Origin: an uncultured Clostridia bacterium
GTDB taxonomy: Bacteria > Bacillota > Clostridia > Lachnospirales > Lachnospiraceae
Reading direction: 5' to 3'
Assembly: GCA_945622055.1 (NCBI GenBank)
Contig: CALZBV010000061.1
Coordinates: 1-11,297, forward strand
DNA length: 11,297 nt
A program made the position numbers and the translations under genes. Below the pieces are notes generated by a model. It ran no database searches, was not told where the DNA came from, and worked only from the letters and a program-made list of their open reading frames with translations. Position 1 is the stretch's first letter. Every line of letters begins with the position of its first letter. This document shows positions 1 to 6,732 of the stretch, in pieces.

Positions 1-1463
1 GAACGCAGCTTAGAAATGAACAGGAAGAGCTTCGGGCAAGACTTACTGTGGAAAAGGAAGCACTTCAGGAAGATATTTTACTTCAAAATACGGCCAAACT
101 GGAGCTTGACCGCATTACCGCAGCAGCAAAGGAGCATCTTGCTTCTTATGAAGAAATTCACAAGGAGCTTCTTGCGATTGAAACCCAGGATAAGGAGCTT
201 TCAGAAAATATTGCACGACTGGAAGCAGAGCTTACGCAAAATCAGGAAGACAGCAAACACAATGAGGAATGCATTGATTCCTGCAATAAACAGTTCATCG
301 AACAGAAAAACGAAGAACAGCAGGTGTCTGAGCTTTGCGAGAAGCTTCGGATGGAGTATAACACCATCGCACAGCAGAGCCTGTTTCTTGCTGAAAACAT
401 ATCACGTATTGAAGGCGAACTGGAAAAGCTTGCCGGTGAAGAATCACAGCTGTCAAGCGAGGGTGACCATGCGTTGCTTGCCGTTGCCGAGAAGGAAGAT
501 GCCATCCGGGAGGCTGCTGCACGGATAGAGCAGCTTCGTGAAGCAATGCTGGTAATGAATCAGGAGACAGAAGAGCTTGCGAAACAAAAGGAGCAAATCA
601 ATTCCGATTATAAGAATTCGCAGAAAAAGCGGGAGGAATTTGCTGAGCGTAAATCCGAGCTGGATAAGGAACTGTTTCGATTGAATGACCGTCTGGAAAA
701 GGTTCGGGAACAGATTGAAGCGCAATGTGCTTACATGTGGGAAGAATATGAGATTACGCTTTCAGATGCCTTAGAGCTTCGTGACGAAAGCTTTGACAAT
801 CTTTCCCAGGCGAAAAAGCGAATCGCAGAACTGAAAAATAAAATCAAAGGACTTGGTTCTGTTAATGTAAATGCCATTGAGGAATACAGGGAATGTATGG
901 AACGTTTTACCTTCCTGGACGGTCAGAAGAAGGACCTGGTTGAAGCAGGAGAAACGCTGACGGCAATGATTTCCGAGCTTGACGAGAAGATGCGTCTTCA
1001 GTTTGCGGAGCGGTTTGAACAGATTCGCGAGCAGTTTGCGGTTGTATTTGCAGAGCTGTTTGGTGGTGGAAAGGGCACTCTGGAGCTAATGGAGGACGAG
1101 GATATTCTTACCGCGGGAATTCGTATCAATGCCCAGCCGCCGGGAAAAAAGCTTCAGAACATGATGCAGCTTTCCGGTGGAGAAAAGGCATTGACAGCAA
1201 TTGCACTTTTGTTTGCAATCCAGAATCTGAAACCGTCACCATTCTGTCTTCTGGATGAAATTGAGGCAGCACTCGATGATTCCAACGTAAAGCGATATGC
1301 AGGATACCTTCATAAATTGACGAAAAACACCCAGTTCATCGTGATTACACACCGTCGCGGTACCATGGCGGCTGCGGATACCCTATATGGTATTACCATG
1401 CAGGAAAAGGGTGTTTCCACGTTAGTATCCGTGAACCTGATTGAAGATAAGTTAGATGCATAG
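1..1463 (+). CDS. smc: Chromosome segregation protein SMC, C-terminal part (5' end outside window)
   Basis: SMC is a large ATPase that, with ScpA and ScpB, organises and segregates the chromosome. The frame is open from base 3 (bases 1-2 belong to a codon that starts upstream), giving about 486 residues. Most is a Glu/Lys/Gln-rich coiled coil, the returning arm of the SMC rod. A conserved GLGSVN-N-AI-EY segment around 850-890 leads into the C-terminal ATPase head. The head shows the ABC signature LSGGEK at 1170-1187, the Walker B stretch FCLLDE at 1242-1259, and a switch-like VITHRRGTM at about 1341-1367. The hinge and N-terminal Walker A half must lie upstream, since family members are about 1,190 residues. 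A GTG at 48 is in frame but is an internal Val codon. The stop at 1461 is 18 bases before ftsY, so the two are probably one transcript. Family assignment is secure. Confidence 0.96.
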   Translation, partial: TQLRNEQEELRARLTVEKEALQEDILLQNTAKLELDRITAAAKEHLASYEEIHKELLAIETQDKELSENIARLEAELTQNQEDSKHNEECIDSCNKQFIEQKNEEQQVSELCEKLRMEYNTIAQQSLFLAENISRIEGELEKLAGEESQLSSEGDHALLAVAEKEDAIREAAARIEQLREAMLVMNQETEELAKQKEQINSDYKNSQKKREEFAERKSELDKELFRLNDRLEKVREQIEAQCAYMWEEYEITLSDALELRDESFDNLSQAKKRIAELKNKIKGLGSVNVNAIEEYRECMERFTFLDGQKKDLVEAGETLTAMISELDEKMRLQFAERFEQIREQFAVVFAELFGGGKGTLELMEDEDILTAGIRINAQPPGKKLQNMMQLSGGEKALTAIALLFAIQNLKPSPFCLLDEIEAALDDSNVKRYAGYLHKLTKNTQFIVITHRRGTMAAADTLYGITMQEKGVSTLVSVNLIEDKLDA

Positions 1464-1481
1464 TTTAGAAAGGAATAACAT

Positions 1482-2408
1482 ATGGGAGAAAAAAAGGGTT
1501 TTTTCAGCCGTCTTGCAGAAGGGCTTTCCAAAACCAGAAAGCAGATTGCAAACGGATTTGATGCTTTGTTTTCCGGGTTTTCCGGTATTGATGAGGATTT
1601 TTACGAGGAGCTTGAGGAAGTTCTCATTATGACAGATATGGGAATGGCTACCACCGAGGCAGTTATCTCCGATTTAAAGGAAAAGGTAAAGGAACGTCAT
1701 ATTAAGGATGTGGAGGAATGCCGGGCACTTTTAAAGGAAAGTATCTGTGAGCAGATGCATGTGCCGGAAAATGCATATGAATTTGAAAATCATAAGTCGG
1801 TTGTTCTGGTCATTGGTGTAAACGGTGTTGGTAAGACCACCTCTATCGGAAAGCTTGCCTGGCAATTAAAGGGACAGGGGAAAAAGGTGCTGCTTGCGGC
1901 CGCGGATACCTTCCGTGCCGCTGCTGCGGAACAGCTTACGGAGTGGAGTAACCGTGCCGGAGTGGATATTATTTCACAGAAGGAAGGGGCTGACCCTGCT
2001 GCAGTTGTATTCGATGCGCTTGCTGCAGCAAAGGCGAGAAATACCGATATTCTTCTCTGCGATACTGCGGGGCGGCTGCATAACAAGAAGAATCTGATGG
2101 AAGAATTAAAAAAGATTGACCGGGTCATTGACCGGGAATATCCGGATGCATACCGTGAAACTCTTGTAGTTTTGGACGGTACGACCGGACAGAACGCACT
2201 GGCGCAGGCAAAGGAATTTAATGAGGCCGCGAAAATCGACGGGATAATTCTTACAAAGCTGGATGGAACGGCTAAGGGCGGAATTGCAGTTGCAATTCAG
2301 GCGCAGATGAACATTCCGGTAAAATATATCTGTGTCGGCGAGCAGATTGATGATTTACAGAAATTCGATGCCAAGGCATTTACCGATGCATTGTTTGATG
2401 TCGAATAA
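1482..2408 (+). CDS. ftsY: Signal recognition particle receptor FtsY
   Basis: FtsY is the SRP-family GTPase that receives ribosome-SRP complexes at the membrane and hands nascent membrane proteins to SecYEG. The 308-residue product has a short N-terminal NG-only layout: a basic amphipathic start (residues 1-30, likely membrane contact), the helical N domain (about 31-100), then the G domain. Visible GTPase motifs are the P-loop GVNGVGKT at 112-119, DTFRAAA at 142-148, DTAGR at 194-198, TKLD at 258-261 and the closing GVGEQIDDL-like segment at 285-292 (here CVGEQ). The long acidic A domain of enterobacterial FtsY is absent, as is usual in Bacillota. An AGAAAGGA ribosome binding site at 1467-1474 supports the ATG at 1482. 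It sits directly after smc, an arrangement common in Bacillota, and 14 bases before ilvA. Confidence 0.97.
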   Translation: MGEKKGFFSRLAEGLSKTRKQIANGFDALFSGFSGIDEDFYEELEEVLIMTDMGMATTEAVISDLKEKVKERHIKDVEECRALLKESICEQMHVPENAYEFENHKSVVLVIGVNGVGKTTSIGKLAWQLKGQGKKVLLAAADTFRAAAAEQLTEWSNRAGVDIISQKEGADPAAVVFDALAAAKARNTDILLCDTAGRLHNKKNLMEELKKIDRVIDREYPDAYRETLVVLDGTTGQNALAQAKEFNEAAKIDGIILTKLDGTAKGGIAVAIQAQMNIPVKYICVGEQIDDLQKFDAKAFTDALFDVE

Positions 2409-2422
2409 AGGAGGCAGTTATT

Positions 2423-3655
2423 ATGATGACGATGGATAAATTTGAAGAAGCAGTAGAAATCGTAAAAAAGGTTACGGCCCCGACCAAGCTTGTTTACAGT
2501 AATTTCTTTTCCGAGCAGACCGGAAACAAGGTTTATTTAAAGCCGGAAAACATGCAGGTGACCGGTGCCTACAAGATTCGTGGAGCCTATTACAAAATCA
2601 GTACCTTATCCGAGGAGGAACGTGAGCGCGGACTGATTACCGCATCTGCAGGCAATCATGCACAGGGTGTTGCATATGCAGCAAAGGAATATGGCTGCAA
2701 GGCAGTCATTGTGATGCCGACAACGACTCCGCTCATTAAGGTTAACCGTACCAAGAGCTATGGTGCAGAGGTTGTACTTTACGGAAATGTTTACGACGAG
2801 GCCTGTGAGCATGCGTTAAAGCTTGCCGGGGAAAACGGCTATACGTTTATTCATCCGTTTGATGATGAAACGGTAGCTACAGGCCAGGGTACAATTGCAA
2901 TGGAGCTTTTCAAGGAGCTTCCGACGGTTGATGTGATTTTAGCACCGGTTGGCGGTGGCGGACTTTTGTCCGGTGTTGCTACCTTTGCAAAGCTTTTAAA
3001 TCCGAACATTAAGGTAATTGGTGTAGAACCGGAAGGTGCAAACTGCATGCAGAAATCCCTTGAAGCAGGACATGTGCTTACACTTCCAAAGGTTGATACG
3101 ATTGCCGACGGTACTGCCGTAAAGACGCCGGGAGAACATATTTTCCCGTACATCCAGAAGAATGTAGATGATATTCTTACGGTTTCGGACAAGGAGCTGA
3201 TTGTATGCTTCCTCGATATGATTGAGAATCATAAAATGGTTGTTGAAAATTCCGGTCTTCTGACGGTGGCTGCGTTAAAACAGTTGAATGCAAAATACAA
3301 TTTTAGCGGAAAAAAGGTTGTAGCCATCATGAGCGGCGGCAACATGGATGTGATTACGATGGCTTCTGTGGTACAGCAGGGCCTGATTTTAAGAGAGCGT
3401 ATCTTTACATTTTCCGTTCTTTTGCCGGATAAGCCGGGTGAACTGGTTCATGTTGCTTCGATTATTGCGGAAAATCAGGGCAATGTCATCCGCCTGGATC
3501 ATAACCAGTTTGTAAGCATTAACCGAAACAGTGCAGTGGAGCTTACCATTACGCTGGAAGCCTTTGGTCCGGAGCACAAGCAGAAGATTTTAGCCGCTTT
3601 GAAAGCAGCCGGCTATCGTCCGAACGTTGTTGCGCCGAAAGCCATGTATCAATAA
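2423..3655 (+). CDS. ilvA: Threonine ammonia-lyase (threonine dehydratase) with ACT domain
   Basis: This PLP enzyme converts L-threonine to 2-oxobutanoate and ammonia, feeding isoleucine synthesis or threonine catabolism in the cytosol. In the 410-residue product the PLP lysine is K51 in GAYKIRGA. The cofactor-binding SAGNHAQG follows at 75-82, the tetraglycine phosphate loop GGGG at 177-180, and SGGN at 304-307. The last ~80 residues (about 328-405) begin FTFSVLLPDKPGEL, the pattern of a single ACT domain, which suggests allosteric control by an amino acid. The length and single ACT domain match the medium-length form (about 400-410 residues) rather than the 500-residue E. coli IlvA with two ACT-like repeats or the ACT-less TdcB. 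The strong AAAGGAGG at 2407-2414 fits the ATG at 2423; ATGs at 2426 and 2432 are alternatives. No other isoleucine genes are nearby, so a biosynthetic or catabolic role cannot be decided here. Confidence 0.94.
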   Translation: MMTMDKFEEAVEIVKKVTAPTKLVYSNFFSEQTGNKVYLKPENMQVTGAYKIRGAYYKISTLSEEERERGLITASAGNHAQGVAYAAKEYGCKAVIVMPTTTPLIKVNRTKSYGAEVVLYGNVYDEACEHALKLAGENGYTFIHPFDDETVATGQGTIAMELFKELPTVDVILAPVGGGGLLSGVATFAKLLNPNIKVIGVEPEGANCMQKSLEAGHVLTLPKVDTIADGTAVKTPGEHIFPYIQKNVDDILTVSDKELIVCFLDMIENHKMVVENSGLLTVAALKQLNAKYNFSGKKVVAIMSGGNMDVITMASVVQQGLILRERIFTFSVLLPDKPGELVHVASIIAENQGNVIRLDHNQFVSINRNSAVELTITLEAFGPEHKQKILAALKAAGYRPNVVAPKAMYQ

Positions 3656-3702
3656 TCCTGACTGTAGCCCTGAGGTAGTTTTGTTTTGTTACGGAGGAAA
3701 CG

Positions 3703-4590
3703 ATGAAGCTGATTATTGTAACCGGAATGAGCGGTGCAGGAAAATCAAAAGCAGTTAATTTTCTGGAGGATGCAGGTTATTACTGTCTAGACAATCTTCC
3801 GGTAAAGCTGTTGCCCTCGGTTCTGGACTGGATGGAAAACAATCGTGAATTTCCACAAAAGGTTGCAGTCACGCTGGATATTCGCAGTAAGGATATTTCA
3901 GACAGCTTCTTTGCAACGCTTGAAACCGTAAAAAATGCCGGAATTCCCGCCAGAGTTATGTTCTTAGAATGTGAGGACGCGGTGTTGATTAAGCGTTATA
4001 AAGAAAGCAGAAGAATGCATCCGTTGATGAATATGGAAAACTGTGCGGATATTTCTTCGGCACTTTCGGAGGAACGTAAGGTTTTAGCCAGTGTCAGAGA
4101 TTCTGCGGATTACATTATTGATACTTCCAATCTTGCGACTTCGGCACTTCGGGAAAAAATCAATTTTCTGCTGGATAACGATGCCAAATCGGAAGGAATG
4201 CTTCTGTATTTTCAGGCGTTTGGCTATAAGTACGGAATCCCCGCTGAGGCGGATATCGTTTTTGATGTCCGTTGTCTTCCGAATCCGTTTTATGTGGACG
4301 GTCTCCGATTCCTGACCGGTCAGGACGAAGCGGTACAACGTTACATATTTGAAAGGCCGGAAGGAATGGAAGTATTTGAACGGATACGTTCGTATCTGGA
4401 CTACACCGTTCCGCTTTACGAAAAAGAAGGAAGAGGGCGTCTGGTCGTAGCCTTTGGATGCACCGGAGGACAGCATCGTTCCATAGCATTTGCCATCAAA
4501 ATGAAGGAGTATTTTGAATCAAAGGGATGGAATTCGATTACGGCCTTTCGTGATATGACCGCAAACTGTGAAGAAATCCGAAAAAGATAA
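3703..4590 (+). CDS. rapZ: RNase adapter protein RapZ (YvcJ family nucleotide-binding protein)
   Basis: RapZ/YvcJ proteins bind nucleotides. In E. coli RapZ steers RNase E to the small RNA GlmZ and so tunes glucosamine-6-phosphate synthesis; in B. subtilis YvcJ affects competence. The 295-residue product has the P-loop GMSGAGKS at 8-15, a DNLP motif at 30-33, an ECEDAVLIKRYKESRRMHPL segment at 89-108, the family signature around FGYKYGIP (173-180) with DVRCLPNPFY (188-197), and the C-terminal GCTGGQHRS at 252-260. All expected parts are present at normal length. GGAGG at 3693-3697 places the start at 3703. The gene follows ilvA by 47 bases without a terminator and is followed by a strong hairpin. 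The usual Bacillota partners yvcK and whiA are not adjacent. Because GlmZ and RNase E are not general in Clostridia, its role here is not settled. Confidence 0.95.
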   Translation: MKLIIVTGMSGAGKSKAVNFLEDAGYYCLDNLPVKLLPSVLDWMENNREFPQKVAVTLDIRSKDISDSFFATLETVKNAGIPARVMFLECEDAVLIKRYKESRRMHPLMNMENCADISSALSEERKVLASVRDSADYIIDTSNLATSALREKINFLLDNDAKSEGMLLYFQAFGYKYGIPAEADIVFDVRCLPNPFYVDGLRFLTGQDEAVQRYIFERPEGMEVFERIRSYLDYTVPLYEKEGRGRLVVAFGCTGGQHRSIAFAIKMKEYFESKGWNSITAFRDMTANCEEIRKR

Positions 4591-4592
4591 TA

Positions 4593-4621
4593 TTTACAAA
4601 AAAGGACAGTCATGCTATAAT
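4593..4621 (+). promoter_or_regulatory. Candidate sigma-A promoter overlapping the rapZ terminator
   Basis: TTTACA at 4593-4598 and TATAAT at 4616-4621 are separated by exactly 17 bases, a near-consensus vegetative promoter. The spacer and -10 box lie in the left arm and loop of the terminator hairpin at 4599-4636. The expected start, about 4628, would fall in the right arm. If active it would give recA a second, SOS-independent upstream promoter with a leader of about 190 bases. It could also be a chance match in AT-rich DNA. Confidence 0.35.
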
Positions 4622-4636
4622 GGAACTGTCCTTTTT
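4599..4636 (+). terminator. Rho-independent terminator after rapZ
   Basis: A perfect 12-bp inverted repeat: AAAAAGGACAGT at 4599-4610 pairs with ACTGTCCTTTTT at 4625-4636 around a 14-base loop. The GC-containing core followed by five T residues is typical of an intrinsic terminator. It begins nine bases after the rapZ stop and closes the smc-ftsY-ilvA-rapZ run. The matching A-run on the left means it may also work in the other direction. Confidence 0.85.
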
Positions 4637-4680
4637 GGTATCCTTCGGATACCCGCCGGATTTTCTTCTTCCGGGTCCGG
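4637..4680. other. Tandem small hairpins between the rapZ terminator and the recA promoter
   Basis: GGTATCC at 4637-4643 and GGATACC at 4647-4653 form a 7-bp stem with a TTC loop, directly abutting the terminator. CCGGA at 4656-4660 can then pair with TCCGG at 4670-4674 or with TCCGG at 4676-4680. This gives three potential stems in under 90 bases when the terminator is included. They lie upstream of the main recA promoter, so they would be transcribed only by read-through or from the candidate promoter at 4593. Function unknown. Confidence 0.4.
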
Positions 4681-4715
4681 TATTTCTAAAATTTTCCGTT
4701 TTTATGAATTTATCG

Positions 4716-4744
4716 TTGACAAATATGTTTTGGGATAGTATTAT
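4716..4744 (+). promoter_or_regulatory. recA promoter (sigma-A type)
   Basis: TTGACA at 4716-4721 is a perfect -35 box. TATTAT at 4739-4744 is a 5-of-6 match to the -10 box, and the spacer is 17 bases. Predicted transcription starts near 4751, leaving a leader of about 70 bases before recA. The LexA box lies just downstream of that start, which supports this as the regulated recA promoter. Confidence 0.85.
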
Positions 4745-4754
4745 ATCATTAAGA

Positions 4755-4768
4755 AGAACATTTGTTCT
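4755..4768. promoter_or_regulatory. LexA (SOS) box controlling recA
   Basis: AGAACATTTGTTCT contains the symmetric arms AGAACA and TGTTCT, matching the Bacillota LexA (DinR) operator pattern GAAC-N4-GTTC. It occupies about +5 to +18 relative to the predicted start of the recA transcript, so bound LexA would block initiation or early elongation. DNA damage, through RecA-stimulated LexA self-cleavage, would relieve it. No second match to this pattern was noticed near recX. Confidence 0.85.
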
Positions 4769-4821
4769 GGATATGAGAGAAACATACAAACATATGAGCG
4801 AATACAGGAGGTTTCTAGTTC

Positions 4822-5835
4822 ATGGATAACAGTGAGAAGATAAAAGCATTGGAATCTGCACTTCAGCAGATTGAGAAACAGTATGGTAAGGGTTCTGTGA
4901 TGAAATTAGGTGATGGAGCCCATATGAATATAGAATCGGTGCCGACCGGTTCCCTGAGTCTTGATATTGCACTTGGACTTGGCGGATTCCCAAAGGGGCG
5001 TATTATTGAGATTTACGGACCTGAGTCCAGTGGTAAAACTACAGTTGCTCTTCATGCAGTTGCTGAGGTCCAGAAGCGTGGTGGTATTGCCGGTTTTATT
5101 GATGCAGAGCATGCCCTGGACCCGGTTTATGCCGCAAATATCGGAGTAGATATCAACAACCTTTATATTTCCCAGCCGGATAATGGTGAGCAGGCACTTG
5201 AGATTACGGAGACGATGGTACGTTCGGGAGCAGTTGATATTGTGATTGTTGACTCGGTAGCTGCCCTTGTACCAAAGGCAGAGATTGAAGGCGACATGGG
5301 AGATTCCCATGTGGGAGTACAGGCACGACTGATGTCCCAGGCCCTTCGTAAGCTTACTGCCGTCATCAGCAAATCCAACTGCATCGTTATTTTTATCAAC
5401 CAGCTTCGTGAGAAGATTGGAGTTATGTTTGGTAACCCTGAGACTACAACCGGTGGACGCGCATTGAAGTTCTACGCATCCGTTCGTCTGGATGTTCGCA
5501 GAATTGAGTCCTTAAAGTCCGGTGGCGAGGTCGTTGGAAGCCGTACCAGAGTAAAGGTAGTGAAGAATAAGGTGGCTCCGCCGTTCCGTGAGGCTGAATT
5601 TGATATTATGTTTGGACAGGGTATCTCCAAGGAAGGCGATATTCTTGATCTTGCCGTAACGGAAAACGTGATTCAGAAGAGTGGTGCATGGTTTGCATAC
5701 AACGATGACAAGATTGGCCAGGGACGTGAGAATGCCAAGACCTATCTGAAAGAGCATCCGGAGGTTATGGCGGAAATCGAAGCAAAGCTGCGTGAGATTT
5801 ATTGTTTTGAGGACAACGCAGAAAAGGAAGAATAA
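4822..5835 (+). CDS. recA: Recombinase RecA
   Basis: RecA forms ATP-dependent filaments on single-stranded DNA, performs homologous strand exchange and triggers LexA self-cleavage in the SOS response. The 337-residue product is full length. It shows the N-terminal helix, the Walker A motif GPESSGKT at 66-73, the catalytic-glutamate region DAEHALD at 94-100, Walker B VIVDSVAAL at 141-149, loop L1 around EGDMGDSH (156-163), and the MAW-type segment NQLREKIG (193-200) running into DNA-binding loop L2 with GNPETTTGG (204-212). It ends in a short acidic tail (DNAEKEE). AGGAGGT at 4806-4812, nine bases before the ATG at 4822, fixes the start. It has its own LexA-controlled promoter and its own terminator, so it is likely a single-gene unit with some read-through to recX. 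Nothing essential is missing. Confidence 0.98.
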   Translation: MDNSEKIKALESALQQIEKQYGKGSVMKLGDGAHMNIESVPTGSLSLDIALGLGGFPKGRIIEIYGPESSGKTTVALHAVAEVQKRGGIAGFIDAEHALDPVYAANIGVDINNLYISQPDNGEQALEITETMVRSGAVDIVIVDSVAALVPKAEIEGDMGDSHVGVQARLMSQALRKLTAVISKSNCIVIFINQLREKIGVMFGNPETTTGGRALKFYASVRLDVRRIESLKSGGEVVGSRTRVKVVKNKVAPPFREAEFDIMFGQGISKEGDILDLAVTENVIQKSGAWFAYNDDKIGQGRENAKTYLKEHPEVMAEIEAKLREIYCFEDNAEKEE

Positions 5836-5863
5836 TGTCGTAGTGATATCGGCAGGATTGTAA

Positions 5864-5895
5864 CGGGGAGGCTTTGACAGCTTCCCCGTTTCTTT
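5864..5895 (+). terminator. Rho-independent terminator after recA
   Basis: CGGGGAGGC at 5864-5872 pairs with GCTTCCCCG at 5880-5888: nine pairs, one of them a G-T wobble, around a 7-base loop. A T-rich tail, TTTCTTT at 5889-5895, follows. It starts 28 bases after the recA stop and separates recA from recX. The interrupted T-run suggests termination may be incomplete. Confidence 0.8.
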
Positions 5896-5906
5896 GACAG
5901 ATGATT

Positions 5907-5930
5907 CTTTCCAGGACAGGAAAGCTTTCC
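5907..5930. repeat. 12-bp palindrome plus half-site upstream of recX
   Basis: GGAAAGCTTTCC at 5919-5930 is a perfect 12-bp palindrome, and a further CTTTCC at 5907-5912 makes a CTTTCC-N6-GGAAAG inverted repeat overlapping it. This lies about 55 bases upstream of the recX -35 box. The symmetry and position would suit an operator or a small cruciform, but no regulator is known for it, and a chance origin is possible. Confidence 0.4.
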
Positions 5931-5982
5931 GTTTGTCATATGGAATCGGTTGATGTACTTCGTACGACAAAAACGAAATTTC

Positions 5983-6011
5983 TTTACAATTTCTCAAAAA
6001 AGAAGTATAAT
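5983..6011 (+). promoter_or_regulatory. recX promoter (sigma-A type)
   Basis: TTTACA at 5983-5988 and TATAAT at 6006-6011 are spaced by 17 bases, a near-consensus vegetative promoter. Predicted initiation near 6018 leaves a leader of only about 12 bases, with the AAAGGTGA ribosome binding site at its extreme 5' end. The promoter lies inside the in-frame upstream extension of recX, which argues against a start at 5901. No LexA box overlaps it. Confidence 0.75.
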
Positions 6012-6029
6012 AGAGAGAAAGGTGACAGC

Positions 6030-6698
6030 ATGTATTTAGAGCTTCAGGAACAAAAAGGAGCAAAAAAGGGACTAATCCTTGACGGAGAGCTTTTTTGCAA
6101 GTGTTATCCGAGAGATTTAGTGGTGGCAGGACTTTCCTCCGGTGCTGATGTAACACAGGAACAGCTCCAGAGGTTCTGTAAAGAGGTTCTGCTTCCGAGG
6201 GCAAAACGTCGAAGTCTGGCTCTGCTTGGAAAACAGGCATATACGAAGCAGATGATGACAAAAAAGCTCCGAAACGATGGTTATCCGGAAGAAGTGACAG
6301 AACAGGTAATTGTCTATCTGGAGCGTTTTCACTACATAGAAGACCGGACCTTCGGTCAGGATTATGCATTATATCGTATCAAACGGATGAGTGAGCGTGA
6401 GCTTTCGCAGAAGATGCAACAGAAGGGATTTGACAGGGAAACGATTCATGCTTCCATTGAGCTGGCAAAACAGAGAGTGGAAGAGGAAGCAAGGGAACAT
6501 GGAGAAGATGTGGAGCGGACAGAGATTTCTGCGATTCGTATCTTTCTTCAAAAGAAGAGTGTTCGTCCGGAGGAACTGGATGAAGCAAAAAAACAAAAGC
6601 TGATAATGGCGTTATTCAGAAGAGGATTTCAGCTTTCTGATATCAGACAGGTTTTTGGTGAGCTTGAGTGTGTCGAAAGTAATTTCTTTTTCGAATGA
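6030..6698 (+). CDS. recX: Regulatory protein RecX
   Basis: RecX binds RecA filaments and limits their growth and activity, including SOS induction and strand exchange. The 222-residue product contains the helical-repeat architecture of the family. A RecX signature, YTKQMMTKKLRNDGYPEEVT, is at 71-90. A second repeat follows, with VYLERFHYIEDRTFGQDYA at 95-113 and SERELSQKMQQKGF at 121-134, and a C-terminal repeat lies around 160-212 (FRRGFQLSDIRQVFG at 196-210). An N-terminal ~55-residue extension precedes the repeats, as in Bacillota RecX, which exceed the ~166-residue E. coli protein. The ATG at 6030 is chosen because AAAGGTGA at 6018-6025 precedes it and the promoter at 5983-6011 lies just upstream. 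The frame is open back to an ATG at 5901, but that would place the promoter inside the gene. It sits after recA, the classic partner, but behind a terminator. Confidence 0.92.
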   Translation: MYLELQEQKGAKKGLILDGELFCKCYPRDLVVAGLSSGADVTQEQLQRFCKEVLLPRAKRRSLALLGKQAYTKQMMTKKLRNDGYPEEVTEQVIVYLERFHYIEDRTFGQDYALYRIKRMSERELSQKMQQKGFDRETIHASIELAKQRVEEEAREHGEDVERTEISAIRIFLQKKSVRPEELDEAKKQKLIMALFRRGFQLSDIRQVFGELECVESNFFFE

Positions 6699-6732
6699 TG
6701 TGATTATAAATCAAAAAGGAGGCTAAAGAATT

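Noticed and set aside
16..528. A 170-codon + strand open frame overlapping smc.
   Set aside because: It lies entirely inside the SMC coiled-coil coding frame; the Arg/Ser/Lys-rich product is a frame-shift shadow.
4620..4829. A 69-codon open frame starting in the rapZ terminator loop.
   Set aside because: No ribosome binding site, it contains the recA promoter and LexA box, and it runs into recA in another frame. The sequence is not protein-like.
5901..6029. An N-terminal extension of recX starting at the ATG at 5901.
   Set aside because: No ribosome binding site precedes it, it begins six bases after the recA terminator, and it would contain the recX promoter. The ATG at 6030 has AAAGGTGA and gives a normal RecX.
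5512..6369. A 285-codon open frame on the minus strand across the 3' end of recA and the first half of recX.
   Set aside because: It overlaps two well-supported genes, crosses two terminators/promoters, and its translation (Cys/Leu/Ser/His-rich) resembles no protein family. It is a shadow of the coding frames.
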